Below, one piece after another: positions 19,000 to 27,219 of a stretch of 64,000 nt of DNA. The notes under the pieces are model-generated. The model saw only the letters and a program-made list of their open reading frames with translations, was not told the origin of the DNA and searched no databases. Position numbers and translations under genes: made by a program. This DNA comes from Salinibacterium sp. UTAS2018 (GTDB lineage Bacteria > Actinomycetota > Actinomycetes > Actinomycetales > Microbacteriaceae), in contig NZ_CP035375.1 of the NCBI RefSeq assembly GCF_004118935.1, forward strand, positions 2,046,001 to 2,110,000. The letters run 5' to 3'. The stretch's first letter is position 1, and each line of letters begins with the position of its first letter.

Positions 19000-19515
19000 A
19001 TGAGGGATGCTTCGAGGCGGAACGCCGTACGGTATTTCGGGGCACCCCCATCGCTGCTGCTGCCACATCCCGTCACGGAAGACACGCGTGGCAGATTCCA
19101 CGGAGTCACAGTGACGGCTGAACTGCAGCGCGCAGCTGCCCCTTCTGCCCGATCGTACACCCGAAGTCCTCGCATAGGACGTGTATGGGGGCTACGGCAA
19201 GCTCTGACTGTGGGCGTCTTGGTAGGAATCATCCCTTTAGCAGGGTGCGCCGGAGCCTCCACCCCGAGGATAGTGGACGGTGATGCGCCCGTGTGGTCGG
19301 TAAGTGTTTCGAATCCCCGTTTTGCAGGCGAAGACCGCTGCGACGGAGACAGGATGGTTGACACGTCTGTCTCAACCGCAGATCTACCACCCTCTGGCTT
19401 TGGTATCACCCTCGTCCCCGGGGCGACTGAGGGCGACGCGGTGCAGGTAGCCGAATGCCTTCAGGATGCCCTCACGAGCGGCGAAATTACAATTATTAGG
19501 CCGAACTCTTCGTGA
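19000..19515 (+). CDS. Putative lipoprotein, unrecognised
   Basis: A 171-residue frame. The ATG at 19000 is preferred over the GTG at 18973 because AGGAG lies 7 bases upstream (18988-18992). A hydrophobic stretch with lipobox PLAGC is found at about residues 67-81, far from the N-terminus, so the first 60 residues may be non-coding and a shorter start may apply. The mature part has two further Cys (EDRCDGD, AECLQDAL) and ends SGEITIIRPNSS. It follows the broken protease by 37 bases. No family recognised; the context of paralogous lipoproteins suggests a surface protein. Confidence 0.45.
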   Translation: MRDASRRNAVRYFGAPPSLLLPHPVTEDTRGRFHGVTVTAELQRAAAPSARSYTRSPRIGRVWGLRQALTVGVLVGIIPLAGCAGASTPRIVDGDAPVWSVSVSNPRFAGEDRCDGDRMVDTSVSTADLPPSGFGITLVPGATEGDAVQVAECLQDALTSGEITIIRPNSS

Positions 19516-19651
19516 GGGTTGGACAACTCTCTCGCCGAGGGGCGTCACAACCATGCCGAGGCGGACACCGAGCAGGAGGACACCAAGATTCCAGATCCTT
19601 CTGCACTTAGTCGTTGTAGGTACTGCGGTCTTGGGCCTGCGCGGAACGTCA

Positions 19652-19918
19652 TTGGTCGCCGGCGCGCGTTGGGGGCCTCCCAGGGCTCATCGTGGGGCTG
19701 CTCCTCACGCAGGTCGCAGTTCTGAGCAGCATTGGCGCGACCATCGGAAGTGTCGCCGCGGCGATCGGACTGCAGCTGAGCGGTGACCCGCTACCGGGGT
19801 TGAACTTCTTCCTCGCAGTAGCCATCTTGGCGATCGTCACCGGGCTCATTGCTGCCCTCATCCCGGCGCTCGCCGCCGCGCGCCGCGATCCCCTTAAAGA
19901 GCTTCGGGTTCCGTAACG
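19652..19918 (+). pseudogene. Duplicated 3' fragment of the FtsX-type permease gene
   Basis: About 265 bases nearly identical to 14620-14882, the end of the ABC permease gene, including the stop codon. One A is missing in the run CCCAGGGCTC (CCCAAGGGCTC in the original), which shifts the frame. The surviving frame from 19692 gives the last 74 residues of the permease with a few substitutions. No upstream half of the gene is present, so the fragment is non-functional. The flanking bases 19516-19651 show nothing recognisable. Confidence 0.85.
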
Positions 19919-20201
19919 GGGCGCTCAGCGCAGCCCCGCCAAGGGCAAGAGCTGCTCAGGCGGGCGTGGCGTCATCCCAAGGTTCAGTCGTGAGTTGGTA
20001 ATGGCGGGCTGAAATTCAATCGGCAGCCGGCCGACTTGATTGGCCCAACAGCGACGTTCGGGCGGGATTCTGACGAATCGGATCTAGATCACCAAGCACG
20101 AACGTGGGGACGAAATCTTCCGGTTTCGCGTCGACTGATAGACATGGCGGTTGAAAAGCATGGGTATTGCCTCAAGTGGTGTGGGATTCTCACGACATAT
20201 G
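19919..20201. other. Intergenic stretch without recognisable genes
   Basis: Between the duplicated permease fragment and the 3' end of a lipoprotein gene on the other strand. I see no motif, repeat or plausible coding frame. Equivalent in position to 14883-15441 of the first copy, where an extra lipoprotein gene lies. Confidence 0.4.
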
Positions 20202-20720
20202 TCAACCAATTGGGCCGTCGTACAGGAGTACGGCTTGCGGACACTCTGAATTGAGTGCTTCAAGCTCCGCCTTACCCTGGGCTTGAATGAGCGCTTGCGT
20301 GTGGGGGAGTGGGAAGCCGCCATTTTCAGCTGAAAGGTAGTAGCTGTCTATGTACGTCTGTTTTGTTGGTATTTCGATTAGATAACCCAAAGCTTCTAAA
20401 CACTGCTCGGTTTCCAACTCAAACTCGTACATCGCGGCCAACTGGGAATCGGTCATTTCGCCAGTGGCATCGTATCCGTGACGGAGTTCACATTCTGCGA
20501 CCGCTGCGTTGTAAGGTTCGATTTGTTCAAAACTGGTTTCCGCCGTCACGCCAGTGCCCTGAGCTTCAGCCTCAAAGCCGAACTCGTTCAGACACTCCAC
20601 CATGAGCTTCCCGTAGTCCGCGATGGAGGGGGTTTCGGCGGCAGTGTCGCTCCTCGGCGGCCCAGAACATCCCGTCAGGATTAGAAGCAAGACCATTGCG
20701 CTGAGCGATACCCGATACAT
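20202..20720 (-). CDS. Secreted lipoprotein, intact paralog
   Basis: A 172-residue lipoprotein: short hydrophobic leader and lipobox LTGC at residues 15-18. The mature part carries VECLNEFGF, AVAECELRHGY, YEFELETEQCLEALGY, PTKQTYIDSYY and a final SECPQAVLLYDGPIG. It is the intact version of the pseudogene at 15442-15977 and a more distant relative of the lipoproteins at 11346 and 14913. Paired cysteines at constant spacing suggest disulfides. Position after the duplicated permease fragment mirrors the first copy of the region. No known function. Confidence 0.75.
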   Translation of the reverse strand: MYRVSLSAMVLLLILTGCSGPPRSDTAAETPSIADYGKLMVECLNEFGFEAEAQGTGVTAETSFEQIEPYNAAVAECELRHGYDATGEMTDSQLAAMYEFELETEQCLEALGYLIEIPTKQTYIDSYYLSAENGGFPLPHTQALIQAQGKAELEALNSECPQAVLLYDGPIG

Positions 20721-20739
20721 GATGATTCCCGGACCGTAA

Positions 20740-21054
20740 CTAGATGCAGGTCGCGCCGCCGCTCCATAGAGTGCCTTCTGAATGAACGGTGTAACTGGTA
20801 GATGTACTAGAGCTATATGTCTGGAACTGGCCTCGAACCCCGCTCGCTTGTGAGGTGTTTACGAGCTTTGGGACGGATTGGTAGTAGTGGTAACCGGGAC
20901 CCGTCTGATCTGAATAGATCGCTACTGACTTCGGAACAGAGCAGGACCGGCTCGCGTTTAGCGTGCCAGCAGAGGCAGGCGCCGCGACACTCATCGCTAT
21001 TACGGCGGCCAGAAGTATCGGTCCAGCTATCCATTTGGTGCTTTGCCTTTTCAC
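20740..21054 (-). CDS. Small secreted two-cysteine protein
   Basis: A 104-residue protein with GTG start at 21054 and AAAGGG about 8 bases upstream. A clear Sec signal peptide (IAGPILLAAVIAMSVAAPASA) ends about residue 29. The mature chain of about 75 residues has one Cys near each end (SRSCSV and GATCI), many Ser/Thr/Tyr and no charged clusters, so a single disulfide could close it into a loop. It lies divergent to a secreted protease with a long inverted repeat in between. It could be a bacteriocin-like peptide, adhesin or protease inhibitor; none of these is proven by the sequence. Confidence 0.6.
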   Translation of the reverse strand: MKRQSTKWIAGPILLAAVIAMSVAAPASAGTLNASRSCSVPKSVAIYSDQTGPGYHYYQSVPKLVNTSQASGVRGQFQTYSSSTSTSYTVHSEGTLWSGGATCI

Positions 21055-21108
21055 AATAACCCTTTCGCAATAACTGAAATATTCTCGTGGGCAGAATCTA
21101 CGTCGTCA

Positions 21109-21154
21109 TGCACGCTTTGTCTACCCCCCGTAAGAGGGGTAGACAAAGCGTGCA
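21109..21154. promoter_or_regulatory. Perfect 19-bp inverted repeat between divergent secreted-protein genes
   Basis: Left arm TGCACGCTTTGTCTACCCC (21109-21127) and right arm GGGGTAGACAAAGCGTGCA (21136-21154) are exact reverse complements around an 8-base loop. It sits 55 bases upstream of the small secreted protein start and 36 bases upstream of the protease ATG. No T-run follows on either side and neither gene ends here, so a terminator is unlikely. It could be an operator controlling both genes or a leader structure for the protease mRNA. Confidence 0.6.
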
Positions 21155-21190
21155 CGAGTGATAGCTTTATCGAAAACTTTGGGGACTCAA

Positions 21191-22540
21191 ATGGTTTTCG
21201 CCAGACGTTTTACAATCGTTTTGCTGGTGTGGTCGCTGAGTGTGGTCGGAGTCAGCACAGCATCAGCTTTTGGGGTTCCGGAAAGCGGGACAGGTTTTGA
21301 AGAGGCATCTAGCCCGTCTCTTCTTTCGACCAATGTCATTGATGATCGTGGCGTCAATGACGTCAAGTTGGTAGAGGTCGTCACGTCGGTAGGGGCTGCT
21401 CCTGAGCTTTCGCAAGAATCGCGGGCCGCAATTACTGCAATTCTAGAATCTGACGCAGGTGAAAGTATCAACACTGTCACTTGGGATAGCGATCGCGACA
21501 AGCTAAGTTTCTTCGTCTATGGAGATGCCCGAGTTGCAACTTCTGCTGTTCGGCTCGATCTTCCAGTAAAACAGGACTGGGAGATCGTATCTAGTGAGCG
21601 CCCGCTGTCTAAGCTCGAATCAATAATTGAATCGATCGCCGCCGACACAGCGGTTCTCGGGCATGATATTGAGTTTGCAGGCGGATTCCCCGCGGAAGAT
21701 GGCTCAAAGATAACTGTCGCACTGACCTCAACGTCATTTAGCACTTACAGGCAGGGTGGTTTGGAATTGGCCGCTGAAGTTGAAGGCGTTCGAGTCGAGT
21801 ACATTGAGGGTGAACTTGCACAGACGACTGCGCGGGCACGCAGCTCAGCGCCAGTACTGTCTGGCGGGCTGATGGCACACGAAGATAATACTTCGATCTG
21901 CACCACGGGATTCCCAATCCTTCGATTTGCTGATCTTGCGCACGCATACCTTTCTGCCGACCACTGCGGCAAAAACGGAGAAGCGTGGAACTGGGGTAAG
22001 CACAACGGTTCGTTGCGAGTGGGCTACTCGACGATGCAAGCGGCGGGCGGTAGCGATATCGAGATCTACACGGAAACCGAGCAGATGTCAGCGCTACAGA
22101 TGATCGGTGGCTACACTGACACAACTAGTGTCGTCCCAATTCGTGGATACTACGCCCCAGTCGGCGGAGACAGCACCTGCTTCAACGGCGCGCTCTCCGG
22201 CCCAGTGTGTGGAAACGTGCTCCAGAATGTGGATGTGCTTACGCCGACAGATGCCGGTCTGTATTGGCTGCGGTGGACTTCTCAGGCAAACGGAATTCCG
22301 GCAGCCGGAAACGGCGACAGTGGAGGACCCGTGGGCGCATTCCAAGTGAGAAGCTCGGACGGCAGCATCGGCGCTTACGGCTTGGGGATCATATCCGCAA
22401 AGAACCCGTTTCCTCTAGCTACGTGTACGGGCGAACCGCCGACCGATACGAGGTCGTGTTCAGACAACGTGGCATTCGCTCCCCTGTCTAGGTGGGTTGG
22501 CACCCAGTACACCCACGGCCTAGCGGTAAGCAATTATTAG
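21191..22540 (+). CDS. Secreted trypsin-like serine protease
   Basis: A 449-residue preproprotease. The ATG at 21191 gives a standard signal peptide (RRFTIVLLVWSLSVVG, ending ASAFG); a GTG at 21158 would add 11 residues and start inside the leader hairpin region. A pro-region of about 200 residues is followed by the S1-like domain beginning SGGLMAHEDNTSICTTGF. Catalytic residues are visible: His in LSADHCGK, a candidate Asp in GSDIEIYT, and Ser in GNGDSGGPV. Paired cysteines flank His and Ser. It is a divergent homolog of the interrupted protease at 17637-18962. Likely an extracellular nutrient or envelope-processing protease. Confidence 0.85.
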   Translation: MVFARRFTIVLLVWSLSVVGVSTASAFGVPESGTGFEEASSPSLLSTNVIDDRGVNDVKLVEVVTSVGAAPELSQESRAAITAILESDAGESINTVTWDSDRDKLSFFVYGDARVATSAVRLDLPVKQDWEIVSSERPLSKLESIIESIAADTAVLGHDIEFAGGFPAEDGSKITVALTSTSFSTYRQGGLELAAEVEGVRVEYIEGELAQTTARARSSAPVLSGGLMAHEDNTSICTTGFPILRFADLAHAYLSADHCGKNGEAWNWGKHNGSLRVGYSTMQAAGGSDIEIYTETEQMSALQMIGGYTDTTSVVPIRGYYAPVGGDSTCFNGALSGPVCGNVLQNVDVLTPTDAGLYWLRWTSQANGIPAAGNGDSGGPVGAFQVRSSDGSIGAYGLGIISAKNPFPLATCTGEPPTDTRSCSDNVAFAPLSRWVGTQYTHGLAVSNY

Positions 22541-22541
22541 C

Positions 22542-23072
22542 GTGGGAGAAAAAGGAAAGCCTACCGCGCTGGCGGTGGCCCAGAGGTGTTCGGCCTGCTG
22601 CCACGCCAGGCCAAGATCCAGGTCGTTGTGTGCATGTTGCGTTCAGCGTCGGACAAGATTGAGAAGTACTGGGCTTGCCACCCTCCTTCTCGCGTGCGGT
22701 CTGGCCCTCACGGCCTGCGTCGGTCCGAGCGTCGCGCTCAAAGATGCCGGCGACTGCAACGATGCCGAAGTTGTGGCGGAAGACGACACCGGCGCCCTCG
22801 TCGCCTGCCTCATTGATGACGAGAAGGTCGGCATCCGCACCGGAGGGAGTAGCGGTCGGCAATGGACACCAACGAAAGCGTATGCGGCTGAAGACGGCGT
22901 GATGCACGTTGAGTTTCGTCAACCACCATCGCTGCTGCCGAGCATGAACAACATTGAGTACACGCTGCACGTGCTCGAGATCCCTGACGGCGTCGATCGA
23001 GATCCGCTCGTGATCGAGCAAACCTTCAACGATGAGTTCCCGAAAACGGTCGAGCTGCGGCCTTCTAGCTAG
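22542..23072 (+). CDS. Small secreted lipoprotein, start uncertain
   Basis: The convincing part is the last ~138 residues: leader TGLATLLLACGLALTACVG with lipobox LTAC, then VALKDAGDC, LVACLIDDEKVGIR and the end HVLEIPDGVDRDPLVIEQTF. The first frame-compatible start is the GTG at 22542, but its 39 residues before the leader look non-coding; TTG at 22659 directly before the leader is a better fit though without a good ribosome site. A truncated copy lies at 16179-16415. It converges on a HAD phosphatase gene, with the stops overlapping by 8 bases. Function unknown. Confidence 0.55.
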   Translation: MGEKGKPTALAVAQRCSACCHARPRSRSLCACCVQRRTRLRSTGLATLLLACGLALTACVGPSVALKDAGDCNDAEVVAEDDTGALVACLIDDEKVGIRTGGSSGRQWTPTKAYAAEDGVMHVEFRQPPSLLPSMNNIEYTLHVLEIPDGVDRDPLVIEQTFNDEFPKTVELRPSS

Positions 23073-23727
23073 GAAGCAGCAGCGGCAGCAGTTCTTCTGC
23101 CTTTGACACGACAGCGATTGAGCCGTCGGACTCGCCGGAGTTGCCGTAACCCCAGTCGACATAAATGGTGGGGATGCCGTGCTCGGCCGCACCCTCGATG
23201 TCGTAGAAGCGGTCGCCGATCATCACCGGGTTGCTCACGTCGGCACCGATCATCTTCAGGCGGGTAATGGCCTCGGCCACGACGTCTTTCTTGGCGCTAC
23301 GAATCTCGTCGATCGAGGCGCCGGCCATCACGCGGAAGTACTGCGTGAGGTTCGCTAGGTCGAGAATCACGGATGCCGGAAATTCGGGCTTCGAGGTTGC
23401 CAGCGACAGCGGAATCCCGGTCGCGTGCAGCGTCTTCAGCACCTCGGGCATACCGGGGAAGATGTCGCTTCCGTTGGCGCTGTTGCCCTCCATGTAGTGG
23501 CGGCGGTAAATCGAGAGGGCCTGCGCTGCTTCAACGGCGGTGAACCCGGCGCGGTCGCGAAACGAGTTCACAATGGGCGGGCCGACGTAGGCGCGCAGTT
23601 CTTCAGCGGAGGGAACGGGGTGGCCCATTTCCTCGAACATGAACGCGAGCGACGCCGTAATTCCGGGCGCCGAGTCAGCGATCGTGCCGTCAAGGTCAAC
23701 GAGAATACAAGTCCAATTAGTAGCCAT
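23065..23727 (-). CDS. HAD-family phosphatase (Gph/PGP-like)
   Basis: A 220-residue HAD hydrolase starting at the ATG at 23727 (MATNWTCILVDLDGT); an upstream in-frame start would add 13 unlikely residues. Motif I DLDGTIADS (residues about 9-17), motif II LATSKPE, the conserved Lys in RSAKKDVV and motif IV GDRFYDIEGA are all intact. This is the phosphoglycolate-phosphatase-like subgroup with a helical cap. Substrate is probably a small phosphometabolite. Its 3' end is duplicated in the relic at 16470-16560. It shares the strand and an 11-base spacing with the gene at 23778-24473. Confidence 0.85.
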   Translation of the reverse strand: MATNWTCILVDLDGTIADSAPGITASLAFMFEEMGHPVPSAEELRAYVGPPIVNSFRDRAGFTAVEAAQALSIYRRHYMEGNSANGSDIFPGMPEVLKTLHATGIPLSLATSKPEFPASVILDLANLTQYFRVMAGASIDEIRSAKKDVVAEAITRLKMIGADVSNPVMIGDRFYDIEGAAEHGIPTIYVDWGYGNSGESDGSIAVVSKAEELLPLLLPS

Positions 23728-23777
23728 CGCTACCAGCCTAGGCCGTGTGCCTGAACACTGGGACAATCACCTGAAGA

Positions 23778-24473
23778 CTAGAACAACCGCATGTTGGGGT
23801 CGTCGAGGCCGCGCATCTCGTCGTAATCCAACAGCACACAGCGGATGCCGCGGTCCTTCGCGAGCGTGCGTGCCTGCGGCTTGATTTCCTGGGCTGCAAA
23901 AATGCCGGTGACGGGAGCCAGCAGAGGGTCGCGGTTCATCAGCTCGAGGTAGCGCGTCAACTGCTCAACACCATCGATGTCGCCACGACGCTTGAGCTCC
24001 ACGGCAACGCTCGCACCCTTCTCATCGGTCGCGAGAATGTCGACCGGCCCGATGGCGGTCATGTATTCGCGGCGAACGAGACGGTAGCCCTCGCCCAAAA
24101 TGTCGATGTGCTCGGCAAGTAACTTTTGCAGGTGAGCCTCGACGCCATCCTTCTGCAGTCCGGGGTCGACGCCCAGCTCGTGGTTCGAGTCGTGCAGGAT
24201 TTCGTGAATCGAGACGATGAGCATGTCGGCCGATTTGGTGTGGGCGACTTTCCAGATTTCGGTGACTCCGGCATCCGACTGCTCGGCTTCGGGCTCAAGG
24301 GTGGAAAGCACACAGGGCGGGCTCATCCAGTTAAGCGGCTTGTACGAGAGCGCATCGGAGTGCACGAGCACACTGCCGTCGGCCTTCAGTAACAGCAGTC
24401 GCGTCGCGAGGGGCAGATGGGCACTGAGACGCCCGGCGTAATCAACGGAGCATTTGGCTATGACAAGTCGCAC
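23778..24473 (-). CDS. nucS: Endonuclease NucS (mismatch-specific)
   Basis: A 231-residue homolog of NucS/EndoMS, which cuts both strands at mismatches and provides mismatch repair in Actinobacteria lacking MutS/MutL. The GTG at 24473 gives the family N-terminus ([16 protein letters not shown]); a longer frame upstream has no family character. The N-terminal half is the DNA-binding domain, the C-terminal half the RecB-like nuclease with the [12 protein letters not shown]...AVELKRRG motif (Asp, Glu, Lys), followed by QLTRYLE and the end DDPNMRLF, which resembles a sliding-clamp-binding tail. All catalytic residues are present, so the protein is probably active. Confidence 0.92.
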   Translation of the reverse strand: MRLVIAKCSVDYAGRLSAHLPLATRLLLLKADGSVLVHSDALSYKPLNWMSPPCVLSTLEPEAEQSDAGVTEIWKVAHTKSADMLIVSIHEILHDSNHELGVDPGLQKDGVEAHLQKLLAEHIDILGEGYRLVRREYMTAIGPVDILATDEKGASVAVELKRRGDIDGVEQLTRYLELMNRDPLLAPVTGIFAAQEIKPQARTLAKDRGIRCVLLDYDEMRGLDDPNMRLF

Positions 24474-24595
24474 CGTCCTACGGTACTCGGAGAAGGCCGG
24501 TGGTGAATCATCCTGGGCGAGATTCGTTGGCTCTCCGCCAAGCTTTACGCCCGCCGTCGGCCGTCCACCTGCGAGCACCTGTCAGGATGGTGACC

Positions 24596-25324
24596 ATGTA
24601 TGTCGCCACCTCCGGACCAGCCGATGCCCCGCCCGTACTACTTCTCCACGGCGGCGGTGTTGCTGGCTGGATGTGGGATTCACTGCGAGAGCGGCTTGAG
24701 ACCGATTACCGGGTGATCGTTCCCGACCTCCCGGGCCACGGACATTCAGCCGACGAACCCTATGTTTCGCACGCGGCGACGGTCGCAGCGTTGGCACGTC
24801 TCATCACGACCCCGGTCACCGTAATCGGGTTCTCGCTGGGCGCGCAGCTTTCGATTCTGCTCGCATCGCACTACCCCCAACTCGTCACGAACGCCGTGAT
24901 CGTGAGCGCGCAAGCGAAAGCCATGCCCTTCACGGGTCTCACACTCGCCGCCCTGGGGGTCAGCGCTCCGCTTGCTCGCCAGCGCTGGTTCGCCAAGCTG
25001 CAAGCTCGCGAATTGTTCGTTCCTCCTCACCAGATCGAGGACTACATCGAGACGAGTGCCGGCGTCACGAAGCAAAGCTTGCTCGCCGCCGTCGGCGAGA
25101 ACATGAGATTCGAACTCCCGGCGGAGTGGTCGATCTTCGACGGCCGTGTACTCGTGATGGCAGGAACGAAAGAACGTCGGGTGATGCACGAGTCGGCCGC
25201 CGCGATCCACGAAGCCCAACCCGCCAGCACCTTCACGCTCGTCGAACACTGCGGGCACGGCATCCCGCTTCAACGCCCGGACTGGTTCAGTGACCGCGTG
25301 CGAGAGTGGCTCGCTCAGGCCTGA
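24596..25324 (+). CDS. Alpha/beta hydrolase
   Basis: A 242-residue alpha/beta-hydrolase. The ATG at 24596 has CAGGA 8 bases upstream, better than the in-frame ATG at 24587 or the longer frame to 24500. Oxyanion motif LLHGGGVAGWMW, nucleophile elbow GFSLGAQ (Ser about residue 84) and C-terminal His in EHCGHGIP are visible. Cap region is short. Substrate unknown; the group includes esterases and haloperoxidase-like proteins. It is divergent from nucS (122 bases between starts) and converges on a proline iminopeptidase with a 10-base overlap of the 3' ends. Confidence 0.8.
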   Translation: MYVATSGPADAPPVLLLHGGGVAGWMWDSLRERLETDYRVIVPDLPGHGHSADEPYVSHAATVAALARLITTPVTVIGFSLGAQLSILLASHYPQLVTNAVIVSAQAKAMPFTGLTLAALGVSAPLARQRWFAKLQARELFVPPHQIEDYIETSAGVTKQSLLAAVGENMRFELPAEWSIFDGRVLVMAGTKERRVMHESAAAIHEAQPASTFTLVEHCGHGIPLQRPDWFSDRVREWLAQA

Positions 25325-26259
25325 GCGACCAGTTTCGAGAGAGCGGCCGCAGCGTATTCCATCTCACGGGGTCCACCATGGCCTTCGTCTTCGACCACGA
25401 TGAGTTCACTGCTCGGCCAGCTGTGGTGAAGGCGCCAAGGGGTGCTGACGGGCCCGCTGATGTCATGGCGACCGTGAATCAGAGTCGTAGGAATCCCCGT
25501 GAGCTCTGCGATGCGATCGTGGATTCGCGCGTCACCGCCGAGAAAACAGTCGTTTGCCCAATAGTGAGTCACGAGGGTGGCGAAGTTCTGCCGGTCACGA
25601 TCGTTGTCGAACAGCGGGCCGGGAACCCAATGAGGGTCGAGCGATATGTGGATGCTCTCCCAGGTTTCCCACGCGCGGGCCGCGTCAGCTCGAACCTGGG
25701 GATGCTCGTCTCGCAGAAGCCGCGCGTAGGCAGCGACTGGGCGCTCTCCCTCGCGTGCTACTGAACTGAACTGCGCCCACGCCTCAGGGAAAATCGCGCC
25801 AACGCCTTCGGTGATCCACTCGATTTCTTCGCGGGAGCCGGTGGTGACGGCGACGAGTACCAGGCCGAGCACTCTGTCGGGATGCTCGAGCGCGTACGCC
25901 ATCGCCAACGTGCAGCCCCACGAGACCCCGTGCAGAACCCACGCATCTATACCGAGGTGCTCGCGCAAGGCTTCGAGGTCGGCGATGAGCGCTTGAGTGG
26001 TGTTGGTATCGAGCGAATCGAGTTCGTCGATGGCGAGCGGGGTACTCTGCCCGCAGCCACGCTGATCGAGCCCAATGATTCGATATGCCGTGTGGTCGAA
26101 GCGTCGCCGGTAGCCTCCGGGGCCCAGCCCGCTGCCGGGCCCACCATGGAGGTAGAGCGCTGCCTGCCCGTGTGGGTTGCCGGATTCCTCCCAAAACAAG
26201 CGCACTCCATCGGGTCGGCTCAGCCAGCCGTGCGAATAGGGCGCGATTGGTTCGAACAC
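25315..26259 (-). CDS. pip: Proline iminopeptidase
   Basis: A 314-residue alpha/beta-hydrolase of the S33 family. The N-terminal signature YLHGGPGSGLGPG followed by DQRGCGQSTP and the nucleophile motif HGVSWGCTLAM are characteristic. Catalytic Asp lies in the HGRHD stretch and His in the last 30 residues (EDEGHGG). It removes N-terminal proline from peptides in the cytoplasm. Length is normal (310-320) and no residue is missing. It stands alone, with convergent neighbour on its 3' side. Confidence 0.9.
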   Translation of the reverse strand: MFEPIAPYSHGWLSRPDGVRLFWEESGNPHGQAALYLHGGPGSGLGPGGYRRRFDHTAYRIIGLDQRGCGQSTPLAIDELDSLDTNTTQALIADLEALREHLGIDAWVLHGVSWGCTLAMAYALEHPDRVLGLVLVAVTTGSREEIEWITEGVGAIFPEAWAQFSSVAREGERPVAAYARLLRDEHPQVRADAARAWETWESIHISLDPHWVPGPLFDNDRDRQNFATLVTHYWANDCFLGGDARIHDRIAELTGIPTTLIHGRHDISGPVSTPWRLHHSWPSSELIVVEDEGHGGPREMEYAAAALSKLVAQA

Positions 26260-26374
26260 ACCTCTAGCCTAAGAGCGCAGTCGTGAGCATTAGTGACTTA
26301 TTTTTGCGGCCAGCATTGCTGAGAATTCGAGCCGCATTGTTGCCAATTCAGAACGTGTTCGGAATAATGGAGTT

Positions 26375-26851
26375 ATGTCAATCGCCACACCGCGTCCTGC
26401 GGTCACCTCTCAAGTGCAGTCCTCAGAACTGTCGCGCAACTCTGCCGAGGTCTTTCACGCTGCCGAGCGCGGCCCGGTCTTGGTGACGCGGCGTGATGCT
26501 GAGCCTTTGGTCCTCACCTCTAAAGCCGCGGCGGACGAGACCGATCAGGTTCTGTCGGCCGCTGCTTCACTTATTGGGGTAGCCGTCATGGTCGATCCCG
26601 AGGTTTTTGCTCAACGACTAACCGACGCGTTCCCGTGGGCAGCGGTGCTTTCAGAGAACGAGCGTGCACTCTTTGCGGACGAGCTTGTTGCATCGGCGCG
26701 CGCCTGTTTCTCTCTCAAACAGCACAACCTTTTCCTAGGCACGCTGAACGGTTGGCGCGGCACAGCCGAGGCTTACGCCGCTGGACTGCGAAACACGACC
26801 AACGACTGGCTCGATGTCGCGGCTGAAGTCACCGACCCGCGCGCATCTTGA
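26375..26851 (+). CDS. Phd/YefM-like antitoxin with long C-terminal extension
   Basis: A 158-residue protein. Residues about 12-50 (SSELSRNSAEVFHAAERG, then VLVTRRDAEPLVLTS) match the Phd/YefM DNA-binding fold. The remaining ~100 residues are an extra helical domain, so the protein is almost twice the usual antitoxin length. Its stop overlaps the TTG start of a RelE-like toxin (TTGA), as expected for a type II toxin-antitoxin operon that represses itself. The toxin-binding part should be C-terminal. Function is inferred from order, overlap and fold similarity. Confidence 0.7.
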   Translation: MSIATPRPAVTSQVQSSELSRNSAEVFHAAERGPVLVTRRDAEPLVLTSKAAADETDQVLSAAASLIGVAVMVDPEVFAQRLTDAFPWAAVLSENERALFADELVASARACFSLKQHNLFLGTLNGWRGTAEAYAAGLRNTTNDWLDVAAEVTDPRAS

Positions 26852-27186
26852 GTCCCAAAAACCAATCGGTACCGCGACCGCTCAAACGTGCTGAGTACGG
26901 GATCGTTTGTGCGACCACCTCCGCCGAAAAGGGCTGGCGTGACGTTCGTGCGACCCAACTCAGTACGGTGGTCGACGCGTGGGACCGCCTGACGCGCGAT
27001 CCGCAGAGCATCGACGGCACTTGTCATCCGCTTAAGGGCGACCTTGCGGTAGTGGTGCGTGCAGGTAAAAGCCACGACCAATGGCAGTACGAACTCAAAA
27101 ATGGCGCGCGCATTTGGTTTTATGTTGAGGGCAAAACTGTGAACCTAGTCGCTGTTCACACGGCGCACCCGAATCAAACGAAGTAG
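26848..27186 (+). CDS. RelE/ParE-superfamily toxin
   Basis: A 112-residue basic protein starting at TTG within the antitoxin stop. The C-terminal half (WQYELKNGARIWFYVEGKTV, then LVAVHTAHPNQTK) has the RelE pattern of an Arg/Lys-rich strand followed by a strand ending in a His/Asn-rich tail. In this superfamily such proteins cleave mRNA at the ribosome or poison gyrase; the sequence does not decide which. Preceding antitoxin and tight overlap support the call. The next gene is convergent, 33 bases away. Confidence 0.75.
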   Translation: MSPKNQSVPRPLKRAEYGIVCATTSAEKGWRDVRATQLSTVVDAWDRLTRDPQSIDGTCHPLKGDLAVVVRAGKSHDQWQYELKNGARIWFYVEGKTVNLVAVHTAHPNQTK

Positions 27187-27219
27187 ACCCCCGAGAATCA
27201 TCGAGGGAGCCGCCCGGTG

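Noticed and set aside
19692..19916. 74-residue plus-strand frame as an independent membrane protein
   Set aside because: It is a frameshifted copy of the FtsX permease C-terminus without the rest of the gene, so it was called a pseudogene.
27187..27219. GC-rich bases between the toxin and MFS genes as a terminator
   Set aside because: The partial repeats do not form a convincing stem, and no T-run follows.
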